From positions 1 to 64,000 of the forward strand of contig NZ_CAJNBJ010000005.1 in the NCBI RefSeq assembly GCF_905220995.1: a stretch of DNA of 64,000 bases, written 5' to 3'. Positions 44,826 through 54,363 of the stretch are shown here, piece by piece (position 1 is the first letter of the stretch; every line of letters starts with the position of its first letter). The translations under genes were made by a program, and so were the position numbers. Origin of the DNA: Nitrospira defluvii (GTDB taxonomy: Bacteria; Nitrospirota; Nitrospiria; Nitrospirales; Nitrospiraceae). A model generated the notes under the pieces. The model worked only from the letters and a program-made list of their open reading frames with translations. It did no database searches and had not been told where the DNA came from.

Positions 44826-47501
44826 ATGATCTCTGACAACGTGCATATGCCGACATCAGAGGCTACTGATGTGCCCCCGGCTGCCTGGCATGCGCTCACG
44901 ACATCGGACGTGGCGCAGCAACTGACCGTTGATCCTCGGGCCGGCTTGTGTGCCGACGAAGTCGCTCGGCGCCGGTCGACCTATGGTCTGAACGCCATCC
45001 AGGAGCATCGCGCCCGTAGTCCCTGGCGGATGCTGCTCGATCAATTCACGGACGTCATGATTCTCGTCCTGATTGCTGCGGCGATCATCTCGGGCATGAT
45101 CGGGGAGCCGCCGGATGCAATCGCCATCATGGTCATTGTGCTGCTCAACGGCGCGATCGGGTTCATCCAGGAATACCGGGCGGAGCGGGCAGTCGCCGCG
45201 CTCAAGTTGCTAGCGGCGCTGAACGCCAAAGTGTTGCGCGAGGGGAAACAGGCGACGATCCTGGCCGCCCAGCTCGTCCCGGGCGATGTCGTCGTACTGG
45301 AGGCCGGCGACGGAGTCCCGGCGGATATGCGGTTGATGGAAGCCGTCCAGCTCAAAGTCGAAGAGGCGGCGCTCACCGGGGAATCTGTGCCGGTAGACAA
45401 ACAGGCGAGATCGCTGACCGAGGTGCAGCTCCCATTGGGCGACCGTCTCAACATGGCCTACAAGGGGACGCTCGTGACCTATGGCCGAGGAGCCGGTCTT
45501 GTCGTTGCGATCGGCATGCACACGGAACTGGGTAAAATTGCTGCGCTGCTGCGGGAGGAAGAGGAAGTCAAGACGCCGCTCCAGAAACGACTGGCGCAAT
45601 TTGGACAATGGCTCGCCCTGGCGGCGCTCGCAATCTGCGCCATCGTGTTCCTCGTCGGGGTCCTCCGCGGCGAATCGGTAATTCTTATGTTCCTGACTGC
45701 GGTCAGTCTTGCAGTCGCCGCGATCCCTGAAGCGCTGCCGGCTGTCGTGACCGTGGCCTTAGCACGGGGTGCCCGCAAGATGGTGAAGAAACAGGCCTTG
45801 ATTCGGCGATTGCCTGCGGTCGAGACGCTCGGGTCTGTTACCTACATCTGCTCTGACAAAACCGGGACCCTGACGCAGAACAAGATGCAGGTCGAGCAAG
45901 TGGCTGTGGCGGGTCAGCTCGCGGCGCGGGTGCCACGAGTTGGGGAACGGGGAGAGGCAGGAAGGTTGTTCGGTCAGGCGCTGGCGCTGAGCAACGATGC
46001 CGTTCATCAAGACAATGATCGCGTGCTTGGCGACCCCACGGAGGTGGCGCTCTATGTCGCAGCGCGTCAGGCTGGTTACGACAAGGAGCGACTGCAGATC
46101 GCCTCGCCTCGGCTTGCCGAGCTGCCCTTTGACTCGGATCGCAAGTGCATGACGACGTTCCATGGCGAAGGGCCAGGCATCGTCGCGTTCACCAAAGGCG
46201 CGCCGGAGCGGGTTGTTGGATTGTGTGAGACGATCCACGACGGAACCGGGCGCGTGTCGCTCAAGCAGGACGTTGTCCTCGACCAGGCGGAGCGGATGGC
46301 GGCCGAGGGGCTGCGGGTGCTCGCGGTCGCGTTCCGGCAGTGGCCCGCAGTACCGAGCGAACTCTCGGCCGAACAGGTCGAGCGTGATCTCGTGTTCCTG
46401 GGATTGGTTGGGTTGCTGGACCCCCCTCGGCCGGAAGTCCACGAGGCGGTGAAATTCTGCCAAGCAGCCGGCATCACTCCGGTGATGATCACCGGCGATC
46501 ACCCTGCCACCGCCCGTGCGATCGCGAAGCGGCTGGGAATCATGTCGAGCGACGATGTGGTCATGACCGGGGAGGAGCTGGCGCGCCTGCCGCTGGAGAA
46601 TTTTGTGGAGCAGGTCGAGCAGATCAGGGTTTATGCGAGAGTTGCGCCTGAGCAGAAGATCAAGATTGTGAAAGCCCTCCAGGACAAGGGGGAGTTTGTG
46701 GCGATGACCGGCGACGGCGTGAATGACGCCCCGGCACTTAAGCGGGCCGACATCGGTATCGCGATGGGCGTGACCGGCACGGATGTGGCGCGCGAATCTT
46801 CGCACATGATTCTCCTGGACGATAATTTCGCGTCGATCGTGAGCGCGGTGCGGGAGGGGCGGCGGATCTTCGACAACATCCGCCGGTTTATCAAATACAC
46901 CATGACCAGCAACGCGGGCGAGATCTGGACCATTTTTCTCGCGCCGTTCTTGGGATTGCCGATTCCGCTGTTGCCCATCCACATTCTCTGGATCAATCTT
47001 GTGACCGACGGATTGCCTGGACTCGCGCTCGCGGCGGAGCCGGAAGAACGAGGGCTCATGCAACGACCGCCGAGACCGCCGAACGAGAGCATCTTCGCGC
47101 GGGGCATGTGGCAGGACATCATCTGGGTGGGCCTGCTCATGGGCGGCGTATCGTTGTTGACGCAGGCCTGGGCCTATCGGAGCGGCCATGCTCATTGGCA
47201 GACGATGGTGCTCACGGTCTTGACCTTGTCGCAGATGGGTAACGTGTTGGCGATTCGCTCGGAGCGCGAGTCCTTCTTTACGTTGGGACCGTTGACGAAT
47301 CGTCCCTTGCTGGCTGCCGTGCTCCTGGCCTTCGCGCTGCAGATGGGTACCATCTACATCCCCGCGCTCAATCCGATCTTCAAGACGGAGCCGCTGGATC
47401 TGGATGAATTGCTGCTCTGTCTGGTCCTGTCGTCAGTGGTCTTCCTTGGCGTTGAACTCCAGAAATGGATGATCCGGCATGGATGGCTGATGCGAGCATG
47501 A
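44826..47501 (+). CDS. Calcium-type P-type ATPase (PMR1/SERCA-like)
   Basis: This 891-residue P2A-type ATPase has an N-terminal cation ATPase domain, TGESVPVDK, the phosphorylation site SDKTGTLTQNK (Asp near 345), MITGDHPATA and MTGDGVNDAPALKRADIGIAM. The M4 site is AIPEALPAVVT. In M6 the residues NLVTDGLPGLAL keep the Asn and Asp used for Ca2+ binding, which points to Ca2+ or Mn2+ export. It is a paralog of the ATPase at 38862, which lacks the Asp. It overlaps the DUF2459 gene by four bases. Confidence 0.92.
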   Translation: MISDNVHMPTSEATDVPPAAWHALTTSDVAQQLTVDPRAGLCADEVARRRSTYGLNAIQEHRARSPWRMLLDQFTDVMILVLIAAAIISGMIGEPPDAIAIMVIVLLNGAIGFIQEYRAERAVAALKLLAALNAKVLREGKQATILAAQLVPGDVVVLEAGDGVPADMRLMEAVQLKVEEAALTGESVPVDKQARSLTEVQLPLGDRLNMAYKGTLVTYGRGAGLVVAIGMHTELGKIAALLREEEEVKTPLQKRLAQFGQWLALAALAICAIVFLVGVLRGESVILMFLTAVSLAVAAIPEALPAVVTVALARGARKMVKKQALIRRLPAVETLGSVTYICSDKTGTLTQNKMQVEQVAVAGQLAARVPRVGERGEAGRLFGQALALSNDAVHQDNDRVLGDPTEVALYVAARQAGYDKERLQIASPRLAELPFDSDRKCMTTFHGEGPGIVAFTKGAPERVVGLCETIHDGTGRVSLKQDVVLDQAERMAAEGLRVLAVAFRQWPAVPSELSAEQVERDLVFLGLVGLLDPPRPEVHEAVKFCQAAGITPVMITGDHPATARAIAKRLGIMSSDDVVMTGEELARLPLENFVEQVEQIRVYARVAPEQKIKIVKALQDKGEFVAMTGDGVNDAPALKRADIGIAMGVTGTDVARESSHMILLDDNFASIVSAVREGRRIFDNIRRFIKYTMTSNAGEIWTIFLAPFLGLPIPLLPIHILWINLVTDGLPGLALAAEPEERGLMQRPPRPPNESIFARGMWQDIIWVGLLMGGVSLLTQAWAYRSGHAHWQTMVLTVLTLSQMGNVLAIRSERESFFTLGPLTNRPLLAAVLLAFALQMGTIYIPALNPIFKTEPLDLDELLLCLVLSSVVFLGVELQKWMIRHGWLMRA

Positions 47502-48154
47502 GACCTCGTCGGACGACGCGCCAGCGCGTAATGCCGGCAGTCGCTGACCTTGTGTTTGCCTGCACGCTGCTCTGGGGATGCGCTTCCCCCATCCCGGATC
47601 TGTGGCCACCCACGCCAGATGTGCCTGCCCGGACCATCTACGTGTCTCTCGATATCTGGCATGCGATGATTGCGTTTCCGGTCGGCACGCCTCACACATA
47701 TGAAGAGTGGGGCTATGCGGAACGCGCCTGGTACCTAGAGGATCGACGAGGTCTGACGGGAATCCTGCGGGCGCTTTTCTGGCCCACCGAGGGGGTCGTC
47801 GAAGTCGGGCAGTACGATCGCGTGTGGGCGGATCGCACACCGCAACCGCCTGCGGAGCTGTTCGTGTTTCGCGTGAGCGAGGAGGGCTATCGGCGATTGC
47901 GCCGTCATTTGCGCTCGACGTTGTCAGGCGATACACCGGTCGCCTCTCTCGGTCAGTCGAGGTTTTATCCCGCCGTCCGCTCCTACCATTTGTTTCATAC
48001 TTGCCATCAGTATGCGGCGTCTGCGTTGCAGGAAGCCGGCTTGCCGATCTCAGAGTTCTGGGCCTTCAACCGGACCAGTCTCGCCTGGCAACTCCATGGT
48101 GCGGCACGGATCGCCGCTGAAGACGGCGGGCGCTCTTCTCCAGTGACGCGATAG
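47498..48154 (+). CDS. DUF2459 family protein, probable lipoprotein
   Basis: This 218-residue protein matches the DUF2459 pattern: SLDIWHAMIAFPV near residue 50, EEWGYAERAWYL near 70, and FHTCHQYAASALQEAGLP followed by FWAFNRTSLAWQL near the end. The N-terminus has a hydrophobic stretch ending LLWGCAS, a weak lipobox. ATG 47498 overlaps the ATPase stop. The family is uncharacterised; Cys and His in HTCHQYA could be catalytic, as in papain-like folds, but this is conjecture. Confidence 0.75.
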   Translation: MRPRRTTRQRVMPAVADLVFACTLLWGCASPIPDLWPPTPDVPARTIYVSLDIWHAMIAFPVGTPHTYEEWGYAERAWYLEDRRGLTGILRALFWPTEGVVEVGQYDRVWADRTPQPPAELFVFRVSEEGYRRLRRHLRSTLSGDTPVASLGQSRFYPAVRSYHLFHTCHQYAASALQEAGLPISEFWAFNRTSLAWQLHGAARIAAEDGGRSSPVTR

Positions 48155-48289
48155 CACGCCATTCTTCCTCTGCACGAGACTCACCTATCTGCTGGGTTGC
48201 GTCGCATAACTATTGAACAAGCGTCTCTGGCATGTGTATGGACCGATGAACCACATGTGCCGGCAGGGTATGTCAGAAGACGGAGCGGG

Positions 48290-48754
48290 CTAGTAGATCA
48301 CTCGGATGGTGCCTCCCGGATCGTTGTCGCCTCGATGCAGAGGACAGTAGAACCGGTAGCAGGATGCGCCTTCCGCGCACTGCGTCTCGGAGTTTGCCTC
48401 GCCCTGGGCGAAGCGGACTCGGACTTCTACTGTCTCTCCGGGCGCTACCGTAACCCGTAAGGGTCTGGTGATGACCTCACGGTTCCCGGCCACGATCTGT
48501 TCAAGCACGCCGGGAGCTTCAAAAGCATGGGTCCGGGTGGTGGGATTGTCTAGGACAAACAGAACCCCTGCCTCAGTATCGTGGCTACGATCAATCACCA
48601 CGTCTTGCGGTGTCCAATTCGCCTGCTGATTTTCCAGTTCCTGGGCACTGAACCGGGATGTCTCCGTGGCGCCGACGCGTGGAGAGAGCACAATCCAGGC
48701 GATGAGTGACAGCGCGGACAGGGCTTGAATGATATGAGATACGGACTTGCTCAT
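48290..48754 (-). CDS. Exported cupredoxin-like protein, third type
   Basis: This 154-residue protein starts at ATG 48754 with a signal peptide (IIQALSALSLIAWIVLSPRVGA). The mature part looks like a copper-binding beta-sandwich: DNPTTRTHAFEAPG near residue 80, APGETVEVRVRF and CYRFYCPLHRGDNDPGG at the C-terminus. The His of THAF with Cys and His of YCPLH are the possible metal ligands, and an extra Cys precedes them. It is more distant from the copies at 20592 and 42068 and lies close to a fourth member on the same strand. Confidence 0.6.
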   Translation of the reverse strand: MSKSVSHIIQALSALSLIAWIVLSPRVGATETSRFSAQELENQQANWTPQDVVIDRSHDTEAGVLFVLDNPTTRTHAFEAPGVLEQIVAGNREVITRPLRVTVAPGETVEVRVRFAQGEANSETQCAEGASCYRFYCPLHRGDNDPGGTIRVIY

Positions 48755-49016
48755 GGCGCTCACGAGCCGGTAATGACCGATTGATGCCCTCTGAAGCCGA
48801 ATCTGTGAACTTTCTGCCAAGTAGACCACACGAAATTATACACCCCGTGGCCTGTCAGGTCCCGTCCTGCATCGCAAACAGCTGGGCGCCAGCGCGGCGA
48901 GACGGAAGCCATGGCGGGGATGCGAGATCCCACACCAGAGCTTCCGTCGTCGCGGTTTCGTCTTAGGAATGTCCATCGGCACGGCTGCAGCATGCGCTGT
49001 CTAGCCGGGCATCGAC

Positions 49017-49511
49017 TCATCCACCGCCGATTTCACCATGTGTTTCGACGATATGGAGCTCGCCCTTGGCTTGCGGATGGATATCACACCACACCATATA
49101 CCACTGGTGCTCGGGCTGCCCGGTCTCAGAATGTTTCTTTGCGGGCGCCGTGAAGTGGAGCGTCATCGTTTTCCCTGGCTCGAGATGGAAGGATTTGAAG
49201 TGCTTCCCGCGGACTTCGACGCCCTGTCCCTCCATGCGTACGGGAATCTCGTTGAACAAAGGCGATGTGAACCCATGGGTGACGTGGTTCTTGTTTCGGA
49301 CGATGACCTTCACCGGGTGCTCGCTAAAGGCCCAGCCCTTGGCATCAAATCCTTTCTCCGTCTCGGTGATCTCGACCTCGAACTGAGTCGGGTCCGCGAG
49401 CATCGGCTTGTCCGCTGCGGAGACCCATTTCGCAGACAGACCGGCGGCCGTGATCGCCGCCAGCGCGACGGGAACTCCCCACAGACTGAGTTGGCGCACA
49501 CGATTCCCCAT
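49017..49511 (-). CDS. Exported cupredoxin-like protein, fourth member
   Basis: This 164-residue protein has a signal peptide (residues 10-32, ending WVSAADK) and a ribosome site GGGAGGTAGG before its ATG. The core matches the copy at 20592: RNKNHVTHGFTSPLFNEIP, EPGKTMTLHF and WYMVWCDIHPQAKGELHIVE. The Cys and His ligands are conserved, and the Met is replaced by Ala. An additional loop rich in Lys and His (APAKKHSETGQPEHQW) is specific to this copy. Role unknown; a periplasmic copper or redox protein is likely. Confidence 0.75.
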   Translation of the reverse strand: MGNRVRQLSLWGVPVALAAITAAGLSAKWVSAADKPMLADPTQFEVEITETEKGFDAKGWAFSEHPVKVIVRNKNHVTHGFTSPLFNEIPVRMEGQGVEVRGKHFKSFHLEPGKTMTLHFTAPAKKHSETGQPEHQWYMVWCDIHPQAKGELHIVETHGEIGGG

Positions 49512-49847
49512 GACCTACCTCCCTGGTTGGAATGAATTGCCCTGTCATCCGATGGAGCAGTTCTCATGCCAACAGGCGCTGAGCCTGCAGTTTTCAACGG
49601 ATGCGCAGGTTTAACCGGCGACCGATCCACTGCGCCATTACCGTGCTGAGGTGTGTTGCGACACCCCCGCACGGGTTCCGAGTCAAAAGTCCACAGCGGA
49701 GTCAGGAACCGCATTCGCGATGCGCTGGTTTTTTGACGTGGACGGACAGAGGGCGAGTTGATGAGCGTTCCCGTTCTTCCAGCATTCAATCTGCATAGTT
49801 CCTCTGATACCCGAGATCGTTCAGAGGCTGCGACCGGAGGGAGTGCC
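49512..49847. other. Intergenic, divergent promoter region
   Basis: No gene or clear regulatory motif is visible between the divergent cupredoxin gene and the small gene at 49848. Promoters for both directions are expected here. Confidence 0.4.
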
Positions 49848-50329
49848 ATGGCACGGAAAGCGACGGCGGCGGAAGAAATCTTAGAGGCGTTAGTGGTCGC
49901 CCAAGGAACAGGCTGCTTGTTCGAGGAGTTGATCACGGTCTGTCCGGGTCTCACCTGGAACCAAATCTTCTCCGAAGTGGACCGTTAAGCCGAGAGGGAC
50001 GGGTCCAACTCAGCCAGGAGAAACCGGGAGTCTACCGCGTCAGATTGGCGAAGCCGGCAAGTTTCACGCCGACACGCTCAAGTGAAGGCATAGGCATAGG
50101 ACATGAGTTAGCCGACGAGAAGCGGAAGGAACACGGTGGACGCCGCCGCTGCGGGGGATTGCTGGTCCCGGAGCAACTGCCCGAAGTCTTGCTCGACACC
50201 GGTCCGGTCGAGGTCTGGGGCTGGCGTTGCGTGCAGTGCGGACATGTTGTGGACCCCGTTGCTCAGGCGCGGTGCGCAGAGCAGGCCCACGCGACTCGCC
50301 GATCTACGTCACCACGGCTGCCGCAATAG
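49848..50329 (+). pseudogene. Small winged-helix/zinc-ribbon protein interrupted by a frameshift
   Basis: ATG 49848 has an excellent ribosome site (GGAGGGAGTGCC) and encodes ILEALVVAQGTGCLFEELI, TVCPGLTWNQIFSEVDR and then a TAA (49986-49988). One base later the reading continues as SREGRVQLSQEKPGVYRVRL and runs without a stop to 50329, through CGGLLVPEQLPEVLLDTG and WRCVQCGHVVDPVA. A missing T (DRLSREG) would join both parts into about 160 residues: a winged-helix-like N-terminus and a CxxC zinc ribbon. Either this is a broken gene or a 46-residue protein followed by a separate zinc-ribbon gene. Compare the zinc-ribbon protein at 24886. Confidence 0.5.
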
Positions 50330-50845
50330 TGGCAGACTGCTGGAGGGCTTATAAGGCTCATATGGAATGCGAATGTGCACCTCTTCGCTTCTGCGGCCTC
50401 TCTTTTTCGCTTCGCAGACAAGCTGGAGCCAAAGGCTTCGGCGCTGCTGCTTGTGTATCGCGGCCAAGCGGCGGTCGTTCTCTCGGTCGAACCGGAGTGA
50501 GGCCGTCTTTTTAGACACGAGCTCGCAGCAAACAGCCGACAGCTCTGAGCGACTCGCTACGCGCTGCCCGCTGAGAGGTGGGGTGTATTTTCTAGGTCGG
50601 CAACCACCGCTTCGCATTCGACGCACCGGAGCGTGCTCGTAGGACGGTCCTCCGCGCCATGCAGGTGGTCGACGAGACGCTGCTGTGTGCAGGGTTGTTG
50701 AGTGACCTCGCCGCGAATCTTCCGACCGGGCTCGTGAGATTCTATCACCATAAGATGGATCTGCATTGTGCTTGAGTCTTCGGTGCGGTAAAAGGCCCCT
50801 CATAGCCCTGATCAATAGAGGCAAAGGGCTCTACCCTCACGGGGT
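50330..50845. other. Intergenic; one doubtful small frame on the minus strand
   Basis: The only candidate is 50766-50557 on the minus strand (69 codons), with a CxxC pair (TLRCVECEAVVADLE) but no ribosome site. Nothing else is recognised. Confidence 0.35.
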
Positions 50846-51163
50846 TCAGGCTGTGCGGCCAGCGGCATAAGTCTTCTGCGCCGATGGTTCGGCTTCATGC
50901 CCGAGACCGCGTTCTTGTGGCGGGCCTTCCAATCGGGAAACGCGGATCGCTGTTCCGGCAATCTCGATTCCATCCATAGTCTGAATGAGCCGATGCGCAT
51001 CGTTCGGATTCGAGACTTCGATGACGGCAGATCCGACCGACCGGCCCTGGGCGTTGACGACCAGCGCACTGCGGAGAAAGCCGGGACACCATGCGAAGAG
51101 GGTGGCCACATCCTGATGGGTCAGACATGAGGGCAGAAGATCGACTGCCAAGAGAGTAGACAT
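50846..51163 (-). CDS. RRM-type RNA-binding protein
   Basis: This small single RNA-recognition-motif protein has 105 residues from ATG 51163, which follows AAAGGAGG. The fold elements are visible: TLLAVDLLPSCLTHQDVATLF (beta1-alpha1), GRSVGSAVIEVSNPNDAHRLI (beta3-alpha2) and AGTAIRVSRLEGP (beta4). The aromatic RNP positions are largely replaced, so RNA binding may differ from the classical RRM. The C-terminal 20 residues are basic and Gly-rich. It would act in mRNA handling under stress by family analogy. Confidence 0.8.
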   Translation of the reverse strand: MSTLLAVDLLPSCLTHQDVATLFAWCPGFLRSALVVNAQGRSVGSAVIEVSNPNDAHRLIQTMDGIEIAGTAIRVSRLEGPPQERGLGHEAEPSAQKTYAAGRTA

Positions 51164-52091
51164 CGGACGCCTCCTTTGGTGGGTCATACGTGCTGGCGAG
51201 GACTACGCGTCATAATGCAATGTCGATACCGATCACGGGTAGCGCCGCGGAGGTCACGTCTCGCGGATTGTATAGATCTGCGCCTGGAACGGGCTGGCGA
51301 GCCAAGAACCCGCAGCCGGTCATGTCCTAGCCCGGCGAGTGCGATCAAGATCTTGTGCGGGTCGCAATCCGGAACAGTATGAAATGCCGTCCCTCCTGTT
51401 ATGGGGTTTACGGGGCAGTCTGCGCCAGTAAGAAGTTCTTTAGAAGGACGAATTGGTCCACAGACGGGATAAAGAGATTATCCCTCACATCTAATTTCTT
51501 GGACAGGGAAGTCGCAGGAAGGAACAACAGAATAACGCAGTGCGCGGACACACGGGCATGGTGCATGAGCGCACAGAATTTGAAGGCATCTTGCTCAACA
51601 TGATGCTTGTGACTGTTTCCAGAAGCCTGGGGCGTTTGTCGTCAGGCCGCACAGCATGGCTGACGCTTCCCTCCCCACAGAGTTGAACGCACGTCTTCAG
51701 CCTGGTGACGATCGTGCGCGTGCCACCTTGTTCTATCTGTTGTGCCCCAACCATTTCGCGCTCCCGCTGCAACCGGCATGCTTGCTGCACTGTCTTATTG
51801 CGACATCGCTGCAACGGTCCTGGGGGGAAACAAGAAGGACATACGAGGCCTATTTATGGGGCTCGTCCTCGATTTGAAGCTGCCGGCCACGCTGCTCCCG
51901 GCTTCGGCCTTGGGAGGAGGGACCGAACAATCGAGCTCTCTGGGGACGGGGAGCCCAGAAGCAGGACGGCTCAACGCCCATCACGGACAGACCGTCCTTC
52001 AACACGGAGCGGAGTCAGGCTGGCTGACGCAATGGAAACGATGCAAACGGGTACATTGTCAACAGATTGCTGAATGATCGGGAGGATGGAT
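51164..52091. other. Long intergenic stretch without recognised genes
   Basis: About 930 bp without a frame that carries a domain or a ribosome site. The overlapping short frames around 51491-52077 lack any family pattern. It could be decayed coding DNA; I see no RNA gene or repeat. Confidence 0.45.
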
Positions 52092-52718
52092 ATGGAACGA
52101 ACCATGCGCGGACCACATCGATCTCATCGCGGCGCCGGAGCTCACCTAACTGCGCTGTGTGTCCTTGGGTATGTTCTGGCTGCATGCAATCACATCGTCC
52201 TGGAGCCGATTCCTGTTGTGCCGACAAACCAGCCATTGCCCTATTCGGCGCGAGTCGAGATCACCGAGGTGGGCGTCTATCTGGTGCAGCCCAGCGCGAC
52301 CATGATCGCGGACCCTCGCCTCCAAAACTATGTGACCGGGCAACTGCCCTCTCTCGACCGAGCCAAACCTCAATGGGCGCAGGCCGTCCTCGACTACCTC
52401 GCCGCGCGCAAGACTTTCCGACAGGTTGTGAATGAGGTACCGGCCGATCTGGCCATGACGCTCAGGTTGTTCGTATACGTCGACCCGAGCGTGTCCTTCA
52501 AGTTCAATCACGTCTATGTCGCCAAGGTAGACGGTGTGCTGCGGGATCCTCGCAACGGCAGAGCGCTCAGTGAGTATGTCGGCAAGGGCAAAGCGATCGG
52601 CGCGGTGAGCCGAGGCGGGATGGACGATGATCGAGAGCCGATCAACCAAGCCGTTCGTGCGGCTCTCAACGACTTGTTCGGGAAACTCGAAGGGGATAAA
52701 CGGCTGGAACATTTGTAA
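52092..52718 (+). CDS. Probable lipoprotein of unknown function
   Basis: From ATG 52092 (GGGAGG six bases before) the protein has a signal sequence ending in the lipobox LGYVLAACN, giving a lipid-anchored Cys near residue 33. The mature part includes YSARVEITEVGVYLVQPSAT, a TLRLFVYVDPSVSFKFNHVY strand region and a C-terminal helix (EPINQAVRAALNDLFGKLE). No named family is recognised. It is followed by a UspA gene. Confidence 0.65.
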   Translation: MERTMRGPHRSHRGAGAHLTALCVLGYVLAACNHIVLEPIPVVPTNQPLPYSARVEITEVGVYLVQPSATMIADPRLQNYVTGQLPSLDRAKPQWAQAVLDYLAARKTFRQVVNEVPADLAMTLRLFVYVDPSVSFKFNHVYVAKVDGVLRDPRNGRALSEYVGKGKAIGAVSRGGMDDDREPINQAVRAALNDLFGKLEGDKRLEHL

Positions 52719-52784
52719 GAGGCGATGCGTCCGGATGATCCGTGGACGTGGGTGCCTCCTGTGCGACGAAGGGGGGGCGGTTCG

Positions 52785-53672
52785 ATGAAAACGAGTCCTT
52801 CGCTCCACGTGTTGTGGGCCACGGATGGGTCCCCCGCGTCCCGCATGGCGCTCGAACTGGTTCAGCACTTCCGCATGCCCGCAGCCTCGACCCTCAGGGT
52901 GTTGTCTGTGTCAGAATTTGGAGTGCCCTATCCCACAGGGCTGGCCGCACTGGAGCTGCCGGAGGATCGCGGGGAAGCGGTGCTAGAGAGCGTGAAGCGG
53001 GGGGTGGTGTCATCGGATTGGCAGGCTGTCCACTACGAATTGCTCCGTGGCCGCCCGGCCGAGACGATTCTCCTGGCGGCCAATCGACACCATGTCGATC
53101 TGGTCGTGGTCGGGGCGCACGGACGCTCAGATATCCAACAATGTCAGTTGGGGAGCGTGTTGCGCCGGATCGTCTTGTATGCGTCCTGTCCCGTGCTGGT
53201 GGTCAAGCAGCCGGTTGCAGCGTTACGGCATGTCGTGATCGGCGTGGATGGCTCCCAGGAGGCGGAGGCCGCCGCTGAGTTTCTGCTTCGGCTCTCGTTG
53301 CCTGACAGCACGCGGGTCACGGTCGCATCGGTGATACCCCCGCTGCCTTACGGGCAGGCGCCGATGATGGAGGACCACGCGGCACGGCTCCAACAGATTC
53401 ATGGGCAGGTGGAGGAAGAAACACGGAAGAGCGTGACCCGCGTGGTGGAGAAGATCCGCGCACAGGCCTGTCTGGCCGACGGTACGGTAGTTTCCGGTCA
53501 CCCGGCCCGTGAGTTGCTGAAGCTCATTGAGGCCGTGCAGCCTGATCTGGTGGTCGTGGGGTCTCGCGGGTTGACCGGCGACACGCGGTATCTCATGGGG
53601 AGCGTGTCCGACAGCGTCGTGCTGTATGCCCCCTGCGCGGTCCTGGTGTTCCGGCAGCAGGAACGGCAGTGA
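52785..53672 (+). CDS. Two-domain universal stress protein (UspA), third copy
   Basis: This 295-residue tandem UspA protein has domain 1 beginning VLWATDGSPASRMALELV and holding VGAHGRSDIQQCQLGSVLRR. Domain 2 begins VVIGVDGSQEAEAAAEF and ends VGSRGLTGDTRYLMGSVSDS. The second nucleotide loop is intact; the first is altered (GAHGRS, with Gln for the usual residues). ATG 52785 lies after a G-rich run. A DUF2934 gene follows. Confidence 0.88.
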   Translation: MKTSPSLHVLWATDGSPASRMALELVQHFRMPAASTLRVLSVSEFGVPYPTGLAALELPEDRGEAVLESVKRGVVSSDWQAVHYELLRGRPAETILLAANRHHVDLVVVGAHGRSDIQQCQLGSVLRRIVLYASCPVLVVKQPVAALRHVVIGVDGSQEAEAAAEFLLRLSLPDSTRVTVASVIPPLPYGQAPMMEDHAARLQQIHGQVEEETRKSVTRVVEKIRAQACLADGTVVSGHPARELLKLIEAVQPDLVVVGSRGLTGDTRYLMGSVSDSVVLYAPCAVLVFRQQERQ

Positions 53673-53719
53673 CACGAGTCGAGTGAGAGCGAATTGATAC
53701 TTGAGGAGGTGATGACGTG

Positions 53720-53980
53720 ATGGCCAAGGCAAACGTAACCAAGGACGTGAAGAATCCGAAGACAAACGCGACGCAACAGGGCGCCTTGCAGGCCCGTGCG
53801 ACCCTTGCCGGAGGCGCGATGGGAACAGCTATCGAGCTGCCGAACGGCATGAGGGACCGAATTGCGCAAAAAGCCCACGAGTTGTGGGAACAGCGCGGCT
53901 ATCGAGAGGGCCATGATCTGGAGGATTGGCTTGAAGCCGAAGCGATCGTGATGGACGAGATCCACGAGGCCCGCGAGTGA
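53720..53980 (+). CDS. DUF2934 small protein
   Basis: This 86-residue protein has a basic, disordered N-terminus. Its C-terminal DUF2934 helix pair (RIAQKAHELWEQRGYREGHD, then LEDWLEAEAIVMDEIHEARE) is characteristic. The family is uncharacterised and often found beside stress genes. ATG 53720 (or GTG 53717) follows GAGGAGGTGATG. A possible relic of a sister gene lies at 5379-5450. Confidence 0.75.
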   Translation: MAKANVTKDVKNPKTNATQQGALQARATLAGGAMGTAIELPNGMRDRIAQKAHELWEQRGYREGHDLEDWLEAEAIVMDEIHEARE

Positions 53981-54054
53981 TCAGCCTGTCGCGGTTTCAG
54001 TAGAAGCGCCGTACATGGGAAGTCTGATCCATGGTCGGGATATGAGACGAAGCC

Positions 54055-54294
54055 ATGATGCGTAATGTCGGTGCCGTGGAACGAGGGAGCAGAGTTTTCG
54101 GAGGAGTAGCGCTGATGACTCTGGGACTCACGCTTCCCATCCCGTTTTGGGCCGAGGAGGTGGCGGAGACGATCGGATTGCTCGCTGTGGTCACCGGCGC
54201 CGTGGGGTATTGTCCGGTGAAACATCTGTTCACGCGCTGGGGGCACGAACCAGGGGCATCAAGCCGGGGTGGCGGCACGGCGGAACGGGGGTGA
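54055..54294 (+). CDS. DUF2892 (YgaP-type) membrane protein
   Basis: This 79-residue protein has two hydrophobic helices and the DUF2892 pattern: N-terminal RNVGAVERGSRVFGGVALMT and the closing LLAVVTGAVGYCPVKHLF. Such proteins are inner-membrane and often linked to sulfur or rhodanese functions, but the role here is unknown. Tandem ATG codons at 54055 and 54058 are possible starts. Confidence 0.75.
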   Translation: MMRNVGAVERGSRVFGGVALMTLGLTLPIPFWAEEVAETIGLLAVVTGAVGYCPVKHLFTRWGHEPGASSRGGGTAERG

Positions 54295-54363
54295 CGGGTC
54301 CTCCCCTTCGGTGCGCCTGCAATGGGTGACGTGATCACCAGATTGACAGGCGAGGAGGAAGTG

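Noticed and set aside
51164-52091. A gene or RNA gene in the long gap
   Set aside because: No frame has a domain, ribosome site or conserved-looking pattern, and no tRNA-like folding is visible.
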